DNA from: Andeanibacterium sp035497315
GTDB lineage: Bacteria > Pseudomonadota > Alphaproteobacteria > Sphingomonadales > Sphingomonadaceae
Direction: 5' to 3'
NCBI GenBank assembly: GCA_035497315.1
Contig: DATJDU010000079.1
Location: 11,408 to 75,407, forward strand
DNA length: 64,000 bases
Within the stretch, counting starts at the first letter, position 1, and every line of letters starts with the position of its first letter. Of this stretch, positions 26,185 through 33,893 are shown piece after piece. The position numbers were made by a program, and so were the translations under genes. The notes beneath the pieces are model-generated. The model searched no databases. It saw nothing but the letters and a program-made list of their open reading frames with translations, and was not told the DNA's origin.

Positions 26185-27495
26185 ATGGTCCCCCGCTACG
26201 CCCGCCCCGCGATGGTCGCGATCTGGGAGCCCGAAGCGAAGTTCCGCATCTGGTTCGAAATCGAAGCCCATGCGACCGAGAAGCTGGGCGAGCTGGGCGT
26301 CGTGCCCGCAAGCGCGGCCAAGGCCCTGTGGGATTGGTGGGCCACCAACCCGGTGATCGACGTTGCCGCGATCGACGCAATCGAAGCCGTCACCAAGCAT
26401 GACGTGATCGCCTTCCTCACCTGGGTAGCCGAACAAGTGGGCGACGAAGCCCGTTTCATGCATCAGGGCATGACCAGCTCCGACGTGCTGGACACCACGC
26501 TGGCGGTGCAGCTTGCCCGCGCCTCTGACCTGCTGCTGGCCGATCTCGACGATCTGCTCGCCGCGCTCAAGCGCCGCGCGGAAGAGCATAAATATACCCC
26601 CACCATCGGCCGCAGCCACGGCATTCATGCCGAACCGACCACTTTCGGCCTCAAGCTGGCCCAGGCCTATGCCGAATTCGACCGCTGCCGCGCCCGTCTG
26701 GTCGCCGCGCGCGAGGAAATCGCCACTTGCGCCATTTCCGGCGCGGTCGGCACTTTCGCCAATATCGATCCCTCGGTGGAAGAGCATGTGGCCGAAAAGC
26801 TCGGCCTGAAGCCGGAAACGGTTTCCACTCAGGTGATCCCGCGGGATCGGCACGCCATGTTCTTCTCGGTGCTGGCGGTGATCGCCAGCTCGATGGAGCG
26901 CCTTGCGGTGGAAATCCGCCATTTGCAGCGCACCGAAGTGCTGGAAGCCGAGGAATATTTCTCGCCCGGCCAGAAGGGTTCCAGCGCCATGCCGCACAAG
27001 CGCAACCCGGTGCTGACCGAAAACCTCACCGGCCAGGCGCGCATGATCCGTTCCTATGCCATGCCGGCTCTGGAAAACGTGGCGCTGTGGCACGAGCGGG
27101 ACATTTCCCACTCTTCCGTGGAACGCTACATCGGCCCTGATGCGACCATCGCGCTCGATTTCTCGCTCGCCCGCCTTACCGGCGTGGTCGACAAGCTGCT
27201 GATCTATCCCGAACGGATGCAGAAGAATCTCGACCGGATGGGCGGCCTCGTCCATTCGCAACGGGTGCTGCTGGCCCTTACCCAGGCCGGAATCAGCCGA
27301 GAGGATGCCTATGCCCTCGTCCAGCGCAATGCGATGAAGGTGTGGGAATCCGACGGCGCGCTCTCGCTGCTGGAGCTACTCAAGGCTGATCCGCAGGTCG
27401 CCGCCGCGCTGGCGCCGGAGCAGCTGGAGGAGAAATTCGACCTCGGCTATCATTTCGCGCAGGTCGACCGGATCTTCCAGCGCGTGTTCGGCTGA
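26185..27495 (+). CDS. purB: adenylosuccinate lyase
   Basis: PurB releases fumarate in two purine steps (SAICAR to AICAR and adenylosuccinate to AMP). The 436-residue protein shows the superfamily signature GQKGSSAMPHKRNP (residues 262-275). It also has the active-site region TSSDVLDT near 97 and GRSHGIHAEPTTFG near 142. The start MVPRYARPAMVAIW at 26185 matches the family N-terminus. No catalytic residue appears missing. Confidence 0.97.
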   Translation: MVPRYARPAMVAIWEPEAKFRIWFEIEAHATEKLGELGVVPASAAKALWDWWATNPVIDVAAIDAIEAVTKHDVIAFLTWVAEQVGDEARFMHQGMTSSDVLDTTLAVQLARASDLLLADLDDLLAALKRRAEEHKYTPTIGRSHGIHAEPTTFGLKLAQAYAEFDRCRARLVAAREEIATCAISGAVGTFANIDPSVEEHVAEKLGLKPETVSTQVIPRDRHAMFFSVLAVIASSMERLAVEIRHLQRTEVLEAEEYFSPGQKGSSAMPHKRNPVLTENLTGQARMIRSYAMPALENVALWHERDISHSSVERYIGPDATIALDFSLARLTGVVDKLLIYPERMQKNLDRMGGLVHSQRVLLALTQAGISREDAYALVQRNAMKVWESDGALSLLELLKADPQVAAALAPEQLEEKFDLGYHFAQVDRIFQRVFG

Positions 27496-27566
27496 GGTTG
27501 CGCCTTCCCTTCCTGAGCGATCCCGCCTAGCTTCGCTGCCTGGCCAAGGGATAGGAGCAAGCGGAA

Positions 27567-27884
27567 ATGAACATCCTCCGCACGATCATCTGGGTCGTGG
27601 TAGCGATCGTCCTGCTGATTTTCACGTTCAACAACTGGTCTCCGGTTGAAGTGAAGATCTGGGAGGACATCGTCCTCGAAACCAAGAAGCCGGTGCTGGT
27701 GATCATTTCGTTCCTGGTGGGCTTCCTGCCGGTGTGGCTGCTGCATCGCGGCACCCGCTGGCAGATGCGCCGCCGGATCAGTTCGCTGGAAACCGCAGTA
27801 CGCAACGCGGTGGGCGCGAAAATGCCCGCCGGAGAAGAACCGTCCACAGCCGAACACGGCAAGCCTGACCAAATTCAGGACTGA
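27567..27884 (+). CDS. LapA domain (DUF1049) membrane protein
   Basis: This 105-residue protein has two membrane helices (about residues 3-22 and 43-62) joined by a short loop with the conserved FNNWSPVEVKIW pattern. A basic/heptad segment and a hydrophilic tail follow. LapA in E. coli works with LapB in regulating lipopolysaccharide synthesis; no lapB is in the window. It lies between purB and pyrF, 17 bp before the pyrF GTG. In other alphaproteobacteria it commonly precedes the trpF/trpB block. Confidence 0.82.
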   Translation: MNILRTIIWVVVAIVLLIFTFNNWSPVEVKIWEDIVLETKKPVLVIISFLVGFLPVWLLHRGTRWQMRRRISSLETAVRNAVGAKMPAGEEPSTAEHGKPDQIQD

Positions 27885-27901
27885 CAGAAACAAGAGGCCT
27901 C

Positions 27902-28576
27902 GTGAGCAACCCAGTCTACCTCGCACTCGACCTGCCGCAGCTTGACGCCGCCAAGGCGCTTGCCCAGCGGGTGAAGTCCCATATCGGCGGGCTGAAGCTG
28001 GGGCTGGAATTCTTCTGCGCTCATGGCCACCACGGCGTGCACGAAATCGCCCATATCGGCCTGCCGATCTTCCTCGATCTCAAGCTGCACGACATTCCCA
28101 ACACCGTGGCAGGCGCGATGCAGGCCATCCATGTGCTGGAACCGGCCATCATCACTATCCATGCCAGCGGAGGCCGCGCAATGATGGAAGATGCCAAGGC
28201 CGCAGCCGGGGAGCATACGAAGGTGGTGGCCGTGACCATGCTCACCAGCCTCGACGAGAACGATATGATGCGCACCGGCCTGTCCGGCACCCCGCACGAT
28301 CAGGTGATGCGCCTTGCCGAACTGGCGGAAAAAGCCGGGCTCGACGGGATCGTGTGTTCCGGACAGGAAGTGGGCGCGGTCCACAAACAATGGAAAGACG
28401 GCTTCTTCGTCGTCCCCGGCCTGCGCCTGCCCGACGGAACGAAGGGCGATCAGAAGCGCACCGTGACCCCGCGCCAGGCGCGCGACGATGGCGCCAGCGT
28501 GCTGGTTGTCGGCCGCCCGATCAGCCGCGCGGAGGACCCGGTGGCGGCAGCGCGCGCGATCGAGGCGACACTTTAG
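27902..28576 (+). CDS. pyrF: orotidine 5'-phosphate decarboxylase
   Basis: The enzyme makes UMP from OMP in the last step of pyrimidine synthesis. The 224-residue protein contains the catalytic tetrad motif FLDLKLHDIPNT (Asp59, Lys61, Asp64). It also has a phosphate-binding loop near the end (VVGRPIS). It starts at GTG 27902, 17 bp after the LapA-like gene, and is probably cotranscribed with it. A dispersed repeat element begins about 85 bp after its stop. Confidence 0.95.
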   Translation: MSNPVYLALDLPQLDAAKALAQRVKSHIGGLKLGLEFFCAHGHHGVHEIAHIGLPIFLDLKLHDIPNTVAGAMQAIHVLEPAIITIHASGGRAMMEDAKAAAGEHTKVVAVTMLTSLDENDMMRTGLSGTPHDQVMRLAELAEKAGLDGIVCSGQEVGAVHKQWKDGFFVVPGLRLPDGTKGDQKRTVTPRQARDDGASVLVVGRPISRAEDPVAAARAIEATL

Positions 28577-28661
28577 GGCGCGATCGCTCATCGCTTGTGC
28601 ATTCGTCCCGGCGAATCGATGAGGCCGGGCCGTGGGTCCTCCGTCAGGCCCCATTGACCGC

Positions 28662-28975
28662 GCTTTCTCATGCGCCGGTCAGAAAGCACTTTCCTACAGG
28701 CACCCGCATGGCGTTTATCCTGCCCAATGGACAGCCTTGCCCCAGCCACCTTGCCTTGCGCAGCCGAAACCTGTGTCGGCCCCACTTTCCGGGCCTCGCA
28801 AGGCCTGCGCGAAAACCCGAAATGGAAGGTGACACACTGGCGCGCTTTCAGCCTCGAAAAACGGCTTGAAACCGCGCCATGCGGGGGTGACACGCCGTGC
28901 ACGAAACAGCGTATTTCCCTGCCGGGAAAGGTGACACATCGCCCCGCCCATTCCAGGCAAGCAGCCTTCGCGGCA
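28662..28975 (+). repeat. dispersed intergenic repeat, copy R1
   Basis: R1 fills the 474-bp gap between pyrF and the convergent lipoprotein gene. It shows box A (CCTACA starting 28693), box B (AAGGT of GGAAGGTGACAC starting 28826) and box C (AAGGT of AAAGGTGACACA starting 28928). A-to-B is 133 bp and B-to-C is 102 bp. The 31 bases at 28849-28879 are identical to copy R4 on the opposite strand at 63372-63402. Open reading frames cross it in two frames, but none has a conserved start or end shared by the other copies. Confidence 0.8.
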
Positions 28976-29050
28976 GGGCCTGACCGGCCGGCAGGCAATC
29001 GGGGCATTATTGGCGATTACAGCCGCCCATTTGCCGCGGCCCTTCGGCCC

Positions 29051-29470
29051 TCAATTATAAATCAGCGCCGCCGAATTGATATTGTATCCCATCAGCCTCA
29101 GCCTGGAATCCTCCTTCACAAAAGTGAAGGTTTCAAGCCCGTCGCCCTTTTCGAAATTGGTCTTGGTGTTGATCACCACGGTGGAGACGCCGTTATTGGT
29201 ATTCGCCTGCCAGCCAGCCTGTTCGCTCTTCTTCACCGGGCCCAGCTTGGTGCGGATGGCGACGAGCAGCTTTTCGAATTCCTTTTCCGAAGTGACCTTG
29301 CGAAATCCGCCCGAGGTGGTGCGCCAGATCGCAGGGTAATCCTGCTTGTCGTAACGGGTGTGGAAGCTCTCCACTTCCTCGCCTGCCTGCTCCATGTTTT
29401 CCTTCATGCCGCAGGCCGAGGCCAGCAATGCCAGCGACAGGATGAACCCTATGCGTAACCTTGCAGCCAT
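29051..29470 (-). CDS. predicted lipoprotein, DUF4019-like
   Basis: This 139-residue protein begins with a lipoprotein signal peptide (lipobox LASAC, Cys20). It continues with a domain resembling the DUF4019/DUF3887 type: a compact alpha-beta fold with WRTTSGGFRKVTSEKEFEKLL and a final FVKEDSRLRLMGYNI. The ATG at 29470 gives a proper signal peptide; a longer in-frame extension would overlap trpF. It is transcribed opposite to its neighbours and splits the usual pyrF/trpF order. Function unknown. Confidence 0.75.
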   Translation of the reverse strand: MAARLRIGFILSLALLASACGMKENMEQAGEEVESFHTRYDKQDYPAIWRTTSGGFRKVTSEKEFEKLLVAIRTKLGPVKKSEQAGWQANTNNGVSTVVINTKTNFEKGDGLETFTFVKEDSRLRLMGYNINSAALIYN

Positions 29471-29527
29471 TCTCTCTTCCCCCCACCTGTGCAATATGCG
29501 GGGCGACAATTCCAAAGCGGCGAGAGA

Positions 29528-30169
29528 ATGACAAGAGTAGCGATCAAGATTTGCGGCATCACCACGCGCGACACGCTGGAGGCCGCGATTACCGCACGCG
29601 CGGATTATGTCGGGTTCAATTTCTTCCCGCCCTCGCCGCGCTATCTGGCGCTCGATGCGGCGGCGCAACTGGGTGCATTGGCGGGTGACAGCATCGCGAA
29701 AGTCGGCCTGTTCGTCGATGCCGACGATCATGCGATTGCCGAGGCCGTAGCGGCCGGGCACATCGATATCCTCCAGCTCCATGGCGCGGAAACGCCAGAT
29801 CGCGTCGCCGAACTGAAAATACGCTTCGGCCTGCCGGTGTGGAAGGTACTGCCGGTCGCCGCAGGGCGCGATGTCGGCATGGCTACTGCCTATCGCGATC
29901 TGGCGGATTTCATCCTGTTCGATGCCAAGACACCCAAGGGTGCACTGCCGGGCGGCATGGGGCTGGCCTTCGACTGGTCGCTGCTGGCACTTTATCGCGG
30001 GCCCACGCCCTGGGGGCTGGCTGGCGGGCTCAACCCCGCCAATGTCGCCGAAGCGATCCGCACCACTCATGCGCCGCTGGTCGACACCTCCTCCGGCGTG
30101 GAAAGCGCGCCGGGAGTGAAGGATGCGGGCAAGATCGCGGCCTTCTGCGAGGCGGTGCGCGCGGCCTGA
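29528..30169 (+). CDS. trpF: phosphoribosylanthranilate isomerase
   Basis: TrpF converts N-(5'-phosphoribosyl)anthranilate to CdRP in tryptophan synthesis. The 213-residue TIM barrel begins IKICGITTRD, with the catalytic cysteine in KICGI. It contains HIDILQLHG in the middle and GLNPANVAEAI plus DTSSGVE toward the end, all family signatures. The ATG at 29528 starts directly at the conserved N-terminus. A bidirectional terminator separates it from the beta-barrel gene and from trpB. Confidence 0.97.
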   Translation: MTRVAIKICGITTRDTLEAAITARADYVGFNFFPPSPRYLALDAAAQLGALAGDSIAKVGLFVDADDHAIAEAVAAGHIDILQLHGAETPDRVAELKIRFGLPVWKVLPVAAGRDVGMATAYRDLADFILFDAKTPKGALPGGMGLAFDWSLLALYRGPTPWGLAGGLNPANVAEAIRTTHAPLVDTSSGVESAPGVKDAGKIAAFCEAVRAA

Positions 30170-30186
30170 GGGAGGCGAACCATACG

Positions 30187-30216
30187 AAAAGGGCGGCCCG
30201 TTTCCAGGCCGCCCTT
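30187..30216. terminator. bidirectional terminator between trpF and the beta-barrel gene
   Basis: The stem AGGGCGGCC/GGCCGCCCT is flanked by AAAA on the left and TTCGC on the right. On the minus strand it is followed by TTTTC. It lies between two convergent genes (trpF and 30244-30699), so it can serve both. Confidence 0.7.
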
Positions 30217-30243
30217 CGCTTGTCTCGAACGATCAGGTCCGGA

Positions 30244-30699
30244 TCAGAACTTCAGGCCGACGCCCACGCCCAGCGTGTCCGTATCGTTGAAGTCGCTGAA
30301 ATTGTGACGGTAATAGACCTTACCATAGAGGCTGCCGCCCAGCTTCTGCTCGACGCCCGCACCAAGGTGCGGAGTGTCTTCGCCCTTGGTGACGGTATAG
30401 CCGCCATCGACATAAAGCTTGGTAGCCTCGCCAGCCTTGATGCCCGCACGGCCGGTGAAGCCGACGGCGACATCGGCGCCGCCGACGAGGGCCTTGTCAG
30501 CCGACACTTCGACGCCCGCAAAGGCAGAACTGCCAAGATCGAAATCGTAACCTGCGGCAACACCGGCGGTCGCTTCCGCATCGCCGCCGCTCCAGATCGC
30601 ACCGCCGCGCGCCTCGACACGTGCTTCATTGGCGAAGGCAGGCGAAGCCAGAGCAGCAGAGGCCGCAACGGCGGCAAGGGTGAGAACAACACGACGCAT
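30244..30699 (-). CDS. small outer-membrane beta-barrel protein
   Basis: This 151-residue protein has a Sec signal peptide (cleaved after SPAFAN, near residue 24). An alternating pattern of aromatic and small residues follows, typical of an eight-stranded barrel. The C-terminal Phe (GVGVGLKF) fits the outer-membrane insertion signal. It starts at ATG 30699, nine bases after AGGAG. Its domain resembles Opa/OmpA-type porin-like barrels but no specific family is certain. It lies inside the trp cluster, between trpF and trpB, in the opposite orientation. Confidence 0.75.
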   Translation of the reverse strand: MRRVVLTLAAVAASAALASPAFANEARVEARGGAIWSGGDAEATAGVAAGYDFDLGSSAFAGVEVSADKALVGGADVAVGFTGRAGIKAGEATKLYVDGGYTVTKGEDTPHLGAGVEQKLGGSLYGKVYYRHNFSDFNDTDTLGVGVGLKF

Positions 30700-30809
30700 A
30701 AATAATCTCCTCAAATTCAGCCCCTCGCAAGGGGAGAAGCGGCAGCTAGGCCTCGCTTCCTGACACCCAAGTGAACGCCGTGTTCAGATATTGCATCATG
30801 AACTCACCT

Positions 30810-30827
30810 TGTTGCGTAATGGCAACA
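30810..30827. promoter_or_regulatory. perfect dyad TGTTGC-N6-GCAACA
   Basis: Two six-base arms are separated by GTAATG in the trpB/beta-barrel intergenic region, about 110 bp before the beta-barrel start and 200 bp before trpB. It has the shape of a dimeric repressor operator. The regulator is unknown. Confidence 0.4.
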
Positions 30828-30904
30828 TATTCATTCATCTGCGCGCAATGTTCCTCTCTTGCCCGACTGCCGCGAGGCTTGCGGGCCAGAATGGACTGCC
30901 AGGC

Positions 30905-30935
30905 TGCAACATTATTGCAACGGCACTGTGGCAAC
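30905..30935. promoter_or_regulatory. phased GCAAC repeats upstream of trpB
   Basis: GCAAC occurs at 30906, 30917 and 30931 on the same strand. The first two copies, as TGCAAC, are 11 bp apart (one helical turn). They share the GCAAC half-site of the upstream dyad and overlap the likely trpB promoter, so an operator role is possible. Confidence 0.35.
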
Positions 30936-31023
30936 CTTACCCTTGCCTTTAGGTGCAGCCGCCCCGCGCGAGCGCCAAAGCTCTGGACTTGCGCATACCT
31001 CTCTGCCAATCGCCGCGACGGAT

Positions 31024-32238
31024 ATGACAGACCTAGCCAACTCATTCCGCACCCAGCCTGACGAGCGTGGGCACTTCGGCCAGTTCGGCGGCCGCTATGT
31101 CGCCGAAACGCTGATGCCGCTCATCCTCGAGCTGGAGAAGGAATATCGCGCGGCCAAGGCAGACCCTGCCTTCAAGGCCGAATTCGACAGCCTGATGGCC
31201 CATTATGTGGGCCGCCCCAGTCCGCTCTATTTTGCAGAGCGGCTGACGGAGCATTTCGGGGGCGGGCAGATCTGGTTCAAGCGCGAGGAGCTGAACCACA
31301 CCGGCGCGCACAAGATCAACAATTGCATTGGCCAGATCCTGCTTGCCATCCGCATGGGCAAGACCCGGATCATCGCCGAAACCGGCGCGGGCCAGCATGG
31401 CGTGGCCACGGCCACCGTCTGCGCGCGCTTCGGCCTGCCCTGCGTGATTTACATGGGCTCCACCGATGTCGCCCGCCAGCAGCCCAATGTCTTCCGCATG
31501 AAGCTGCTGGGCGCCGAGGTGATCCCGGTGGAATCCGGCGCCAAGACGCTGAAGGACGCGATGAACGAGGCGATGCGCGATTGGGTCGCCAATGTTCACG
31601 ACACTTTCTACATTATCGGCACTGCCGCGGGGCCGCATCCCTATCCGGAGCTGGTCCGCGATTTCCAGAGCGTGATCGGCAAGGAAGCCCGCGCCCAGAT
31701 GCTGGAGCGCACCGGCAAGCTGCCCGATCTGCTGCTGGCAGCCGTGGGCGGCGGATCGAATGCGATCGGCCTGTTCCATCCCTTCCTCGACGATCCCGAG
31801 GTCGCGATGATGGGGGTCGAGGCCGGTGGCCACGGCGTGGAGACCGACAAGCACGCCGCCAGCCTCACAGGCGGCGCGCCGGGCGTGCTCCACGGCAACA
31901 AGACCTATCTGCTGCAGGACGAAGACGGCCAGATCATCGAGGCCCACTCGATCAGCGCCGGGCTCGATTATCCGGGCATCGGGCCCGAACATAGCTGGCT
32001 GCACGATATCGGCCGGGTGAAATATCTGCCGGTCAACGATGACGAGGCGCTGGAAGCGTTCCAGCTGTGCTGCAAGCTCGAAGGCATCATCCCCGCACTG
32101 GAAAGCGCCCATGCGCTGGCCGCACTGCCCAAAGTGGCGAAGGACTATGGCAAGGACCAGATGATTCTCGTCAATGTCTCGGGCCGGGGCGACAAGGATA
32201 TCTACACCGTGGCCGATGCGCTGGGGGCGACGATATGA
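31024..32238 (+). CDS. trpB: tryptophan synthase beta chain
   Basis: TrpB condenses indole with serine using PLP. The 404-residue protein contains the PLP lysine in ELNHTGAHKINN (Lys97). It also has the phosphate-binding loop VGGGSNAIG near 240 and a TrpB-type N-terminus (GQFGGRYVAETLMP). The start MTDLANSF at 31024 precedes the conserved region by only a few residues. It overlaps trpA as ATGA. The same transcript probably carries trpA, accD and folC. Confidence 0.98.
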   Translation: MTDLANSFRTQPDERGHFGQFGGRYVAETLMPLILELEKEYRAAKADPAFKAEFDSLMAHYVGRPSPLYFAERLTEHFGGGQIWFKREELNHTGAHKINNCIGQILLAIRMGKTRIIAETGAGQHGVATATVCARFGLPCVIYMGSTDVARQQPNVFRMKLLGAEVIPVESGAKTLKDAMNEAMRDWVANVHDTFYIIGTAAGPHPYPELVRDFQSVIGKEARAQMLERTGKLPDLLLAAVGGGSNAIGLFHPFLDDPEVAMMGVEAGGHGVETDKHAASLTGGAPGVLHGNKTYLLQDEDGQIIEAHSISAGLDYPGIGPEHSWLHDIGRVKYLPVNDDEALEAFQLCCKLEGIIPALESAHALAALPKVAKDYGKDQMILVNVSGRGDKDIYTVADALGATI

Positions 32239-33026
32239 GCCGCTTTGCAACCGCATTCGGAAAGGGCCGCCCAGCCCTCGTCTGCTTCATCACCGCCGGT
32301 GACGGAGATACCGCCGCCAATCTCGACGCTTTGGTCGCAGGCGGCGCGGATGTGATCGAACTGGGCATGCCTTTTACCGATCCCATGGCCGATGGCCCGG
32401 CGATCCAGGCGGCAAACCTGCGCTCGCTGGCCAAGGGCACGAAGACGGCGGATATCCTCGCCCTTGCAGCTGCCTTCCGTGCGCGCCATCCCGATGTGCC
32501 GCTGGTGCTGATGGGCTATGCCAATCCGATGATTCATCGCGGGGCCGACTGGTTCGCTGCCGAAGCCGCCAAGGCAGGCGTCGATGGCGTGATCTGTGTC
32601 GATATTCCACCAGAGGAAGATGCGGAGCTTGGCCCGCAATTGCGCGCCGCCGGCCTCAACATGATCCGCCTCGCCACCCCCACCACCGATGCGGCGCGGC
32701 TTCCCGCCGTGCTCGATGGCTCGGGTGGGTTCCTCTATTACGTCTCCGTTGCCGGAATCACCGGCAAGCAGCAGGCGGCCATCGCTTCCATCGAAGATGC
32801 CGTAGCGAGGCTCAAGGCCTCCACCGACCTGCCCGTTGCGGTCGGCTTTGGCGTACGCACGCCCGAACAGGCCGAGGCGATTGCCCGCGTGGCCGATGGA
32901 GTGGTGGTAGGCTCCGCCTTCATCGATATCGTCGCGACCCATGGCGAGAGCGCCGCGGGTCCGTTGAAGGAATTGACCGCGGCCCTTGCCAAGGCGGTCC
33001 ATAATGCACGAGAAACCATAGCATGA
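32235..33026 (+). CDS. trpA: tryptophan synthase alpha chain
   Basis: TrpA cleaves indole-3-glycerol phosphate and passes indole to TrpB. The 263-residue TIM barrel has the catalytic residues in IELGMPFTDPMADGP (Glu42 and Asp53) and the phosphate loop toward the end (GFGVRTPEQ). The usual V in ELGVPFSDP is M here, a conservative change. Four-base overlaps link it to trpB and accD. Confidence 0.97.
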   Translation: MSRFATAFGKGRPALVCFITAGDGDTAANLDALVAGGADVIELGMPFTDPMADGPAIQAANLRSLAKGTKTADILALAAAFRARHPDVPLVLMGYANPMIHRGADWFAAEAAKAGVDGVICVDIPPEEDAELGPQLRAAGLNMIRLATPTTDAARLPAVLDGSGGFLYYVSVAGITGKQQAAIASIEDAVARLKASTDLPVAVGFGVRTPEQAEAIARVADGVVVGSAFIDIVATHGESAAGPLKELTAALAKAVHNARETIA

Positions 33027-33871
33027 GCTGGCTTTCCCGCGTCCGCAGCGCGCTGCCCTTCGGCAACAAGCGCGAATCTCCCGACAATCTGTGGGTCAAA
33101 TGCCCCGGTTGCGGCGAGATGCTGTTCACCCAGGAATATGAGGCAAACCTCAGCGTCTGCCCGCGCTGCGGCCATCACGGCCGCATCGGCGCCGATGTGC
33201 GGCTTGCACAGATCCTGGACGAAGGCTTCAAGCTGCTTCCCGCACCCAAGGTGAAGGAAGACCCGCTGAAGTTCCGGGATTCCAAGCGCTATACCGATCG
33301 CCTCAAGGCCGCCCGCGCCAATTCCACCCATCCCGATGCCTTCACTGCCGCTTCCGGCAAGATCGACGGGCGCAAGGCCGTGGTCGGCGTTCAGGATTTC
33401 GGCTTCATGGGCGGTTCCATGGGCATGGCCGTGGGCGCAGCCTTCTGTGCCGGTGCGGAAAAGGCTTTGGCGGAGAAATGCGCCTATATCGTCGTCACGG
33501 CGGCAGGCGGCGCGCGGATGCAGGAAGGCATTCTCAGCCTGATGCAGATGCCCAAGGCCACGGTGATGACCCGTCGCCTCAAGGAAGCGGGCCTGCCCTA
33601 TATCGTAGTGCTGGCCGATCCGACCACCGGCGGCGTCACCGCCAGCTACGCCATGCTGGGCGACATCCACATTGCCGAACCCGGCGCTCTGATCGCCTTC
33701 GCCGGCCAGCGCGTGATTCAGGAGACGATCCGCGAAAAGCTGCCCGAAGGGTTCCAGCGCGCGGAATATCTCTATCAGCACGGCATGGTGGACATGGTGG
33801 TGGAGCGCAAGAATCTGCGTGCCACGCTGGCGCAGCTGCTCGACTATCTCACTCCGGCCAAGGCCGCCTGA
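33023..33871 (+). CDS. accD: acetyl-CoA carboxylase carboxyltransferase subunit beta
   Basis: AccD transfers the carboxyl group from biotin to acetyl-CoA, the first step of fatty acid synthesis. The 282-residue protein begins with a four-cysteine zinc ribbon (Cys27, Cys30, Cys46, Cys49). The crotonase-like carboxyltransferase core follows, with GGARMQEG and LADPTTGGVTASYAMLGD. It overlaps trpA as ATGA. The trpBA-accD-folC order is a conserved alphaproteobacterial unit. Confidence 0.97.
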   Translation: MSWLSRVRSALPFGNKRESPDNLWVKCPGCGEMLFTQEYEANLSVCPRCGHHGRIGADVRLAQILDEGFKLLPAPKVKEDPLKFRDSKRYTDRLKAARANSTHPDAFTAASGKIDGRKAVVGVQDFGFMGGSMGMAVGAAFCAGAEKALAEKCAYIVVTAAGGARMQEGILSLMQMPKATVMTRRLKEAGLPYIVVLADPTTGGVTASYAMLGDIHIAEPGALIAFAGQRVIQETIREKLPEGFQRAEYLYQHGMVDMVVERKNLRATLAQLLDYLTPAKAA

Positions 33872-33893
33872 GCCACATCGCAGGACATATCGG

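Larger units (their letters stand above)
30700..31023 (+). other. 324-bp gap upstream of trpB and of the beta-barrel gene
   Basis: This divergent intergenic region contains the dyad and GCAAC repeats annotated separately. It also has a possible promoter for trpB (TTGCAA at 30915-30920 and TACCCT after 17 bases). No gene is supported; the reading frame of 30 codons on the minus strand (30746-30838) is discussed under findings. Confidence 0.45.

Noticed and set aside
28577..29050. Several open frames across repeat copy R1
   Set aside because: None has a start or end conserved in other copies; the DNA similarity is frame-independent.
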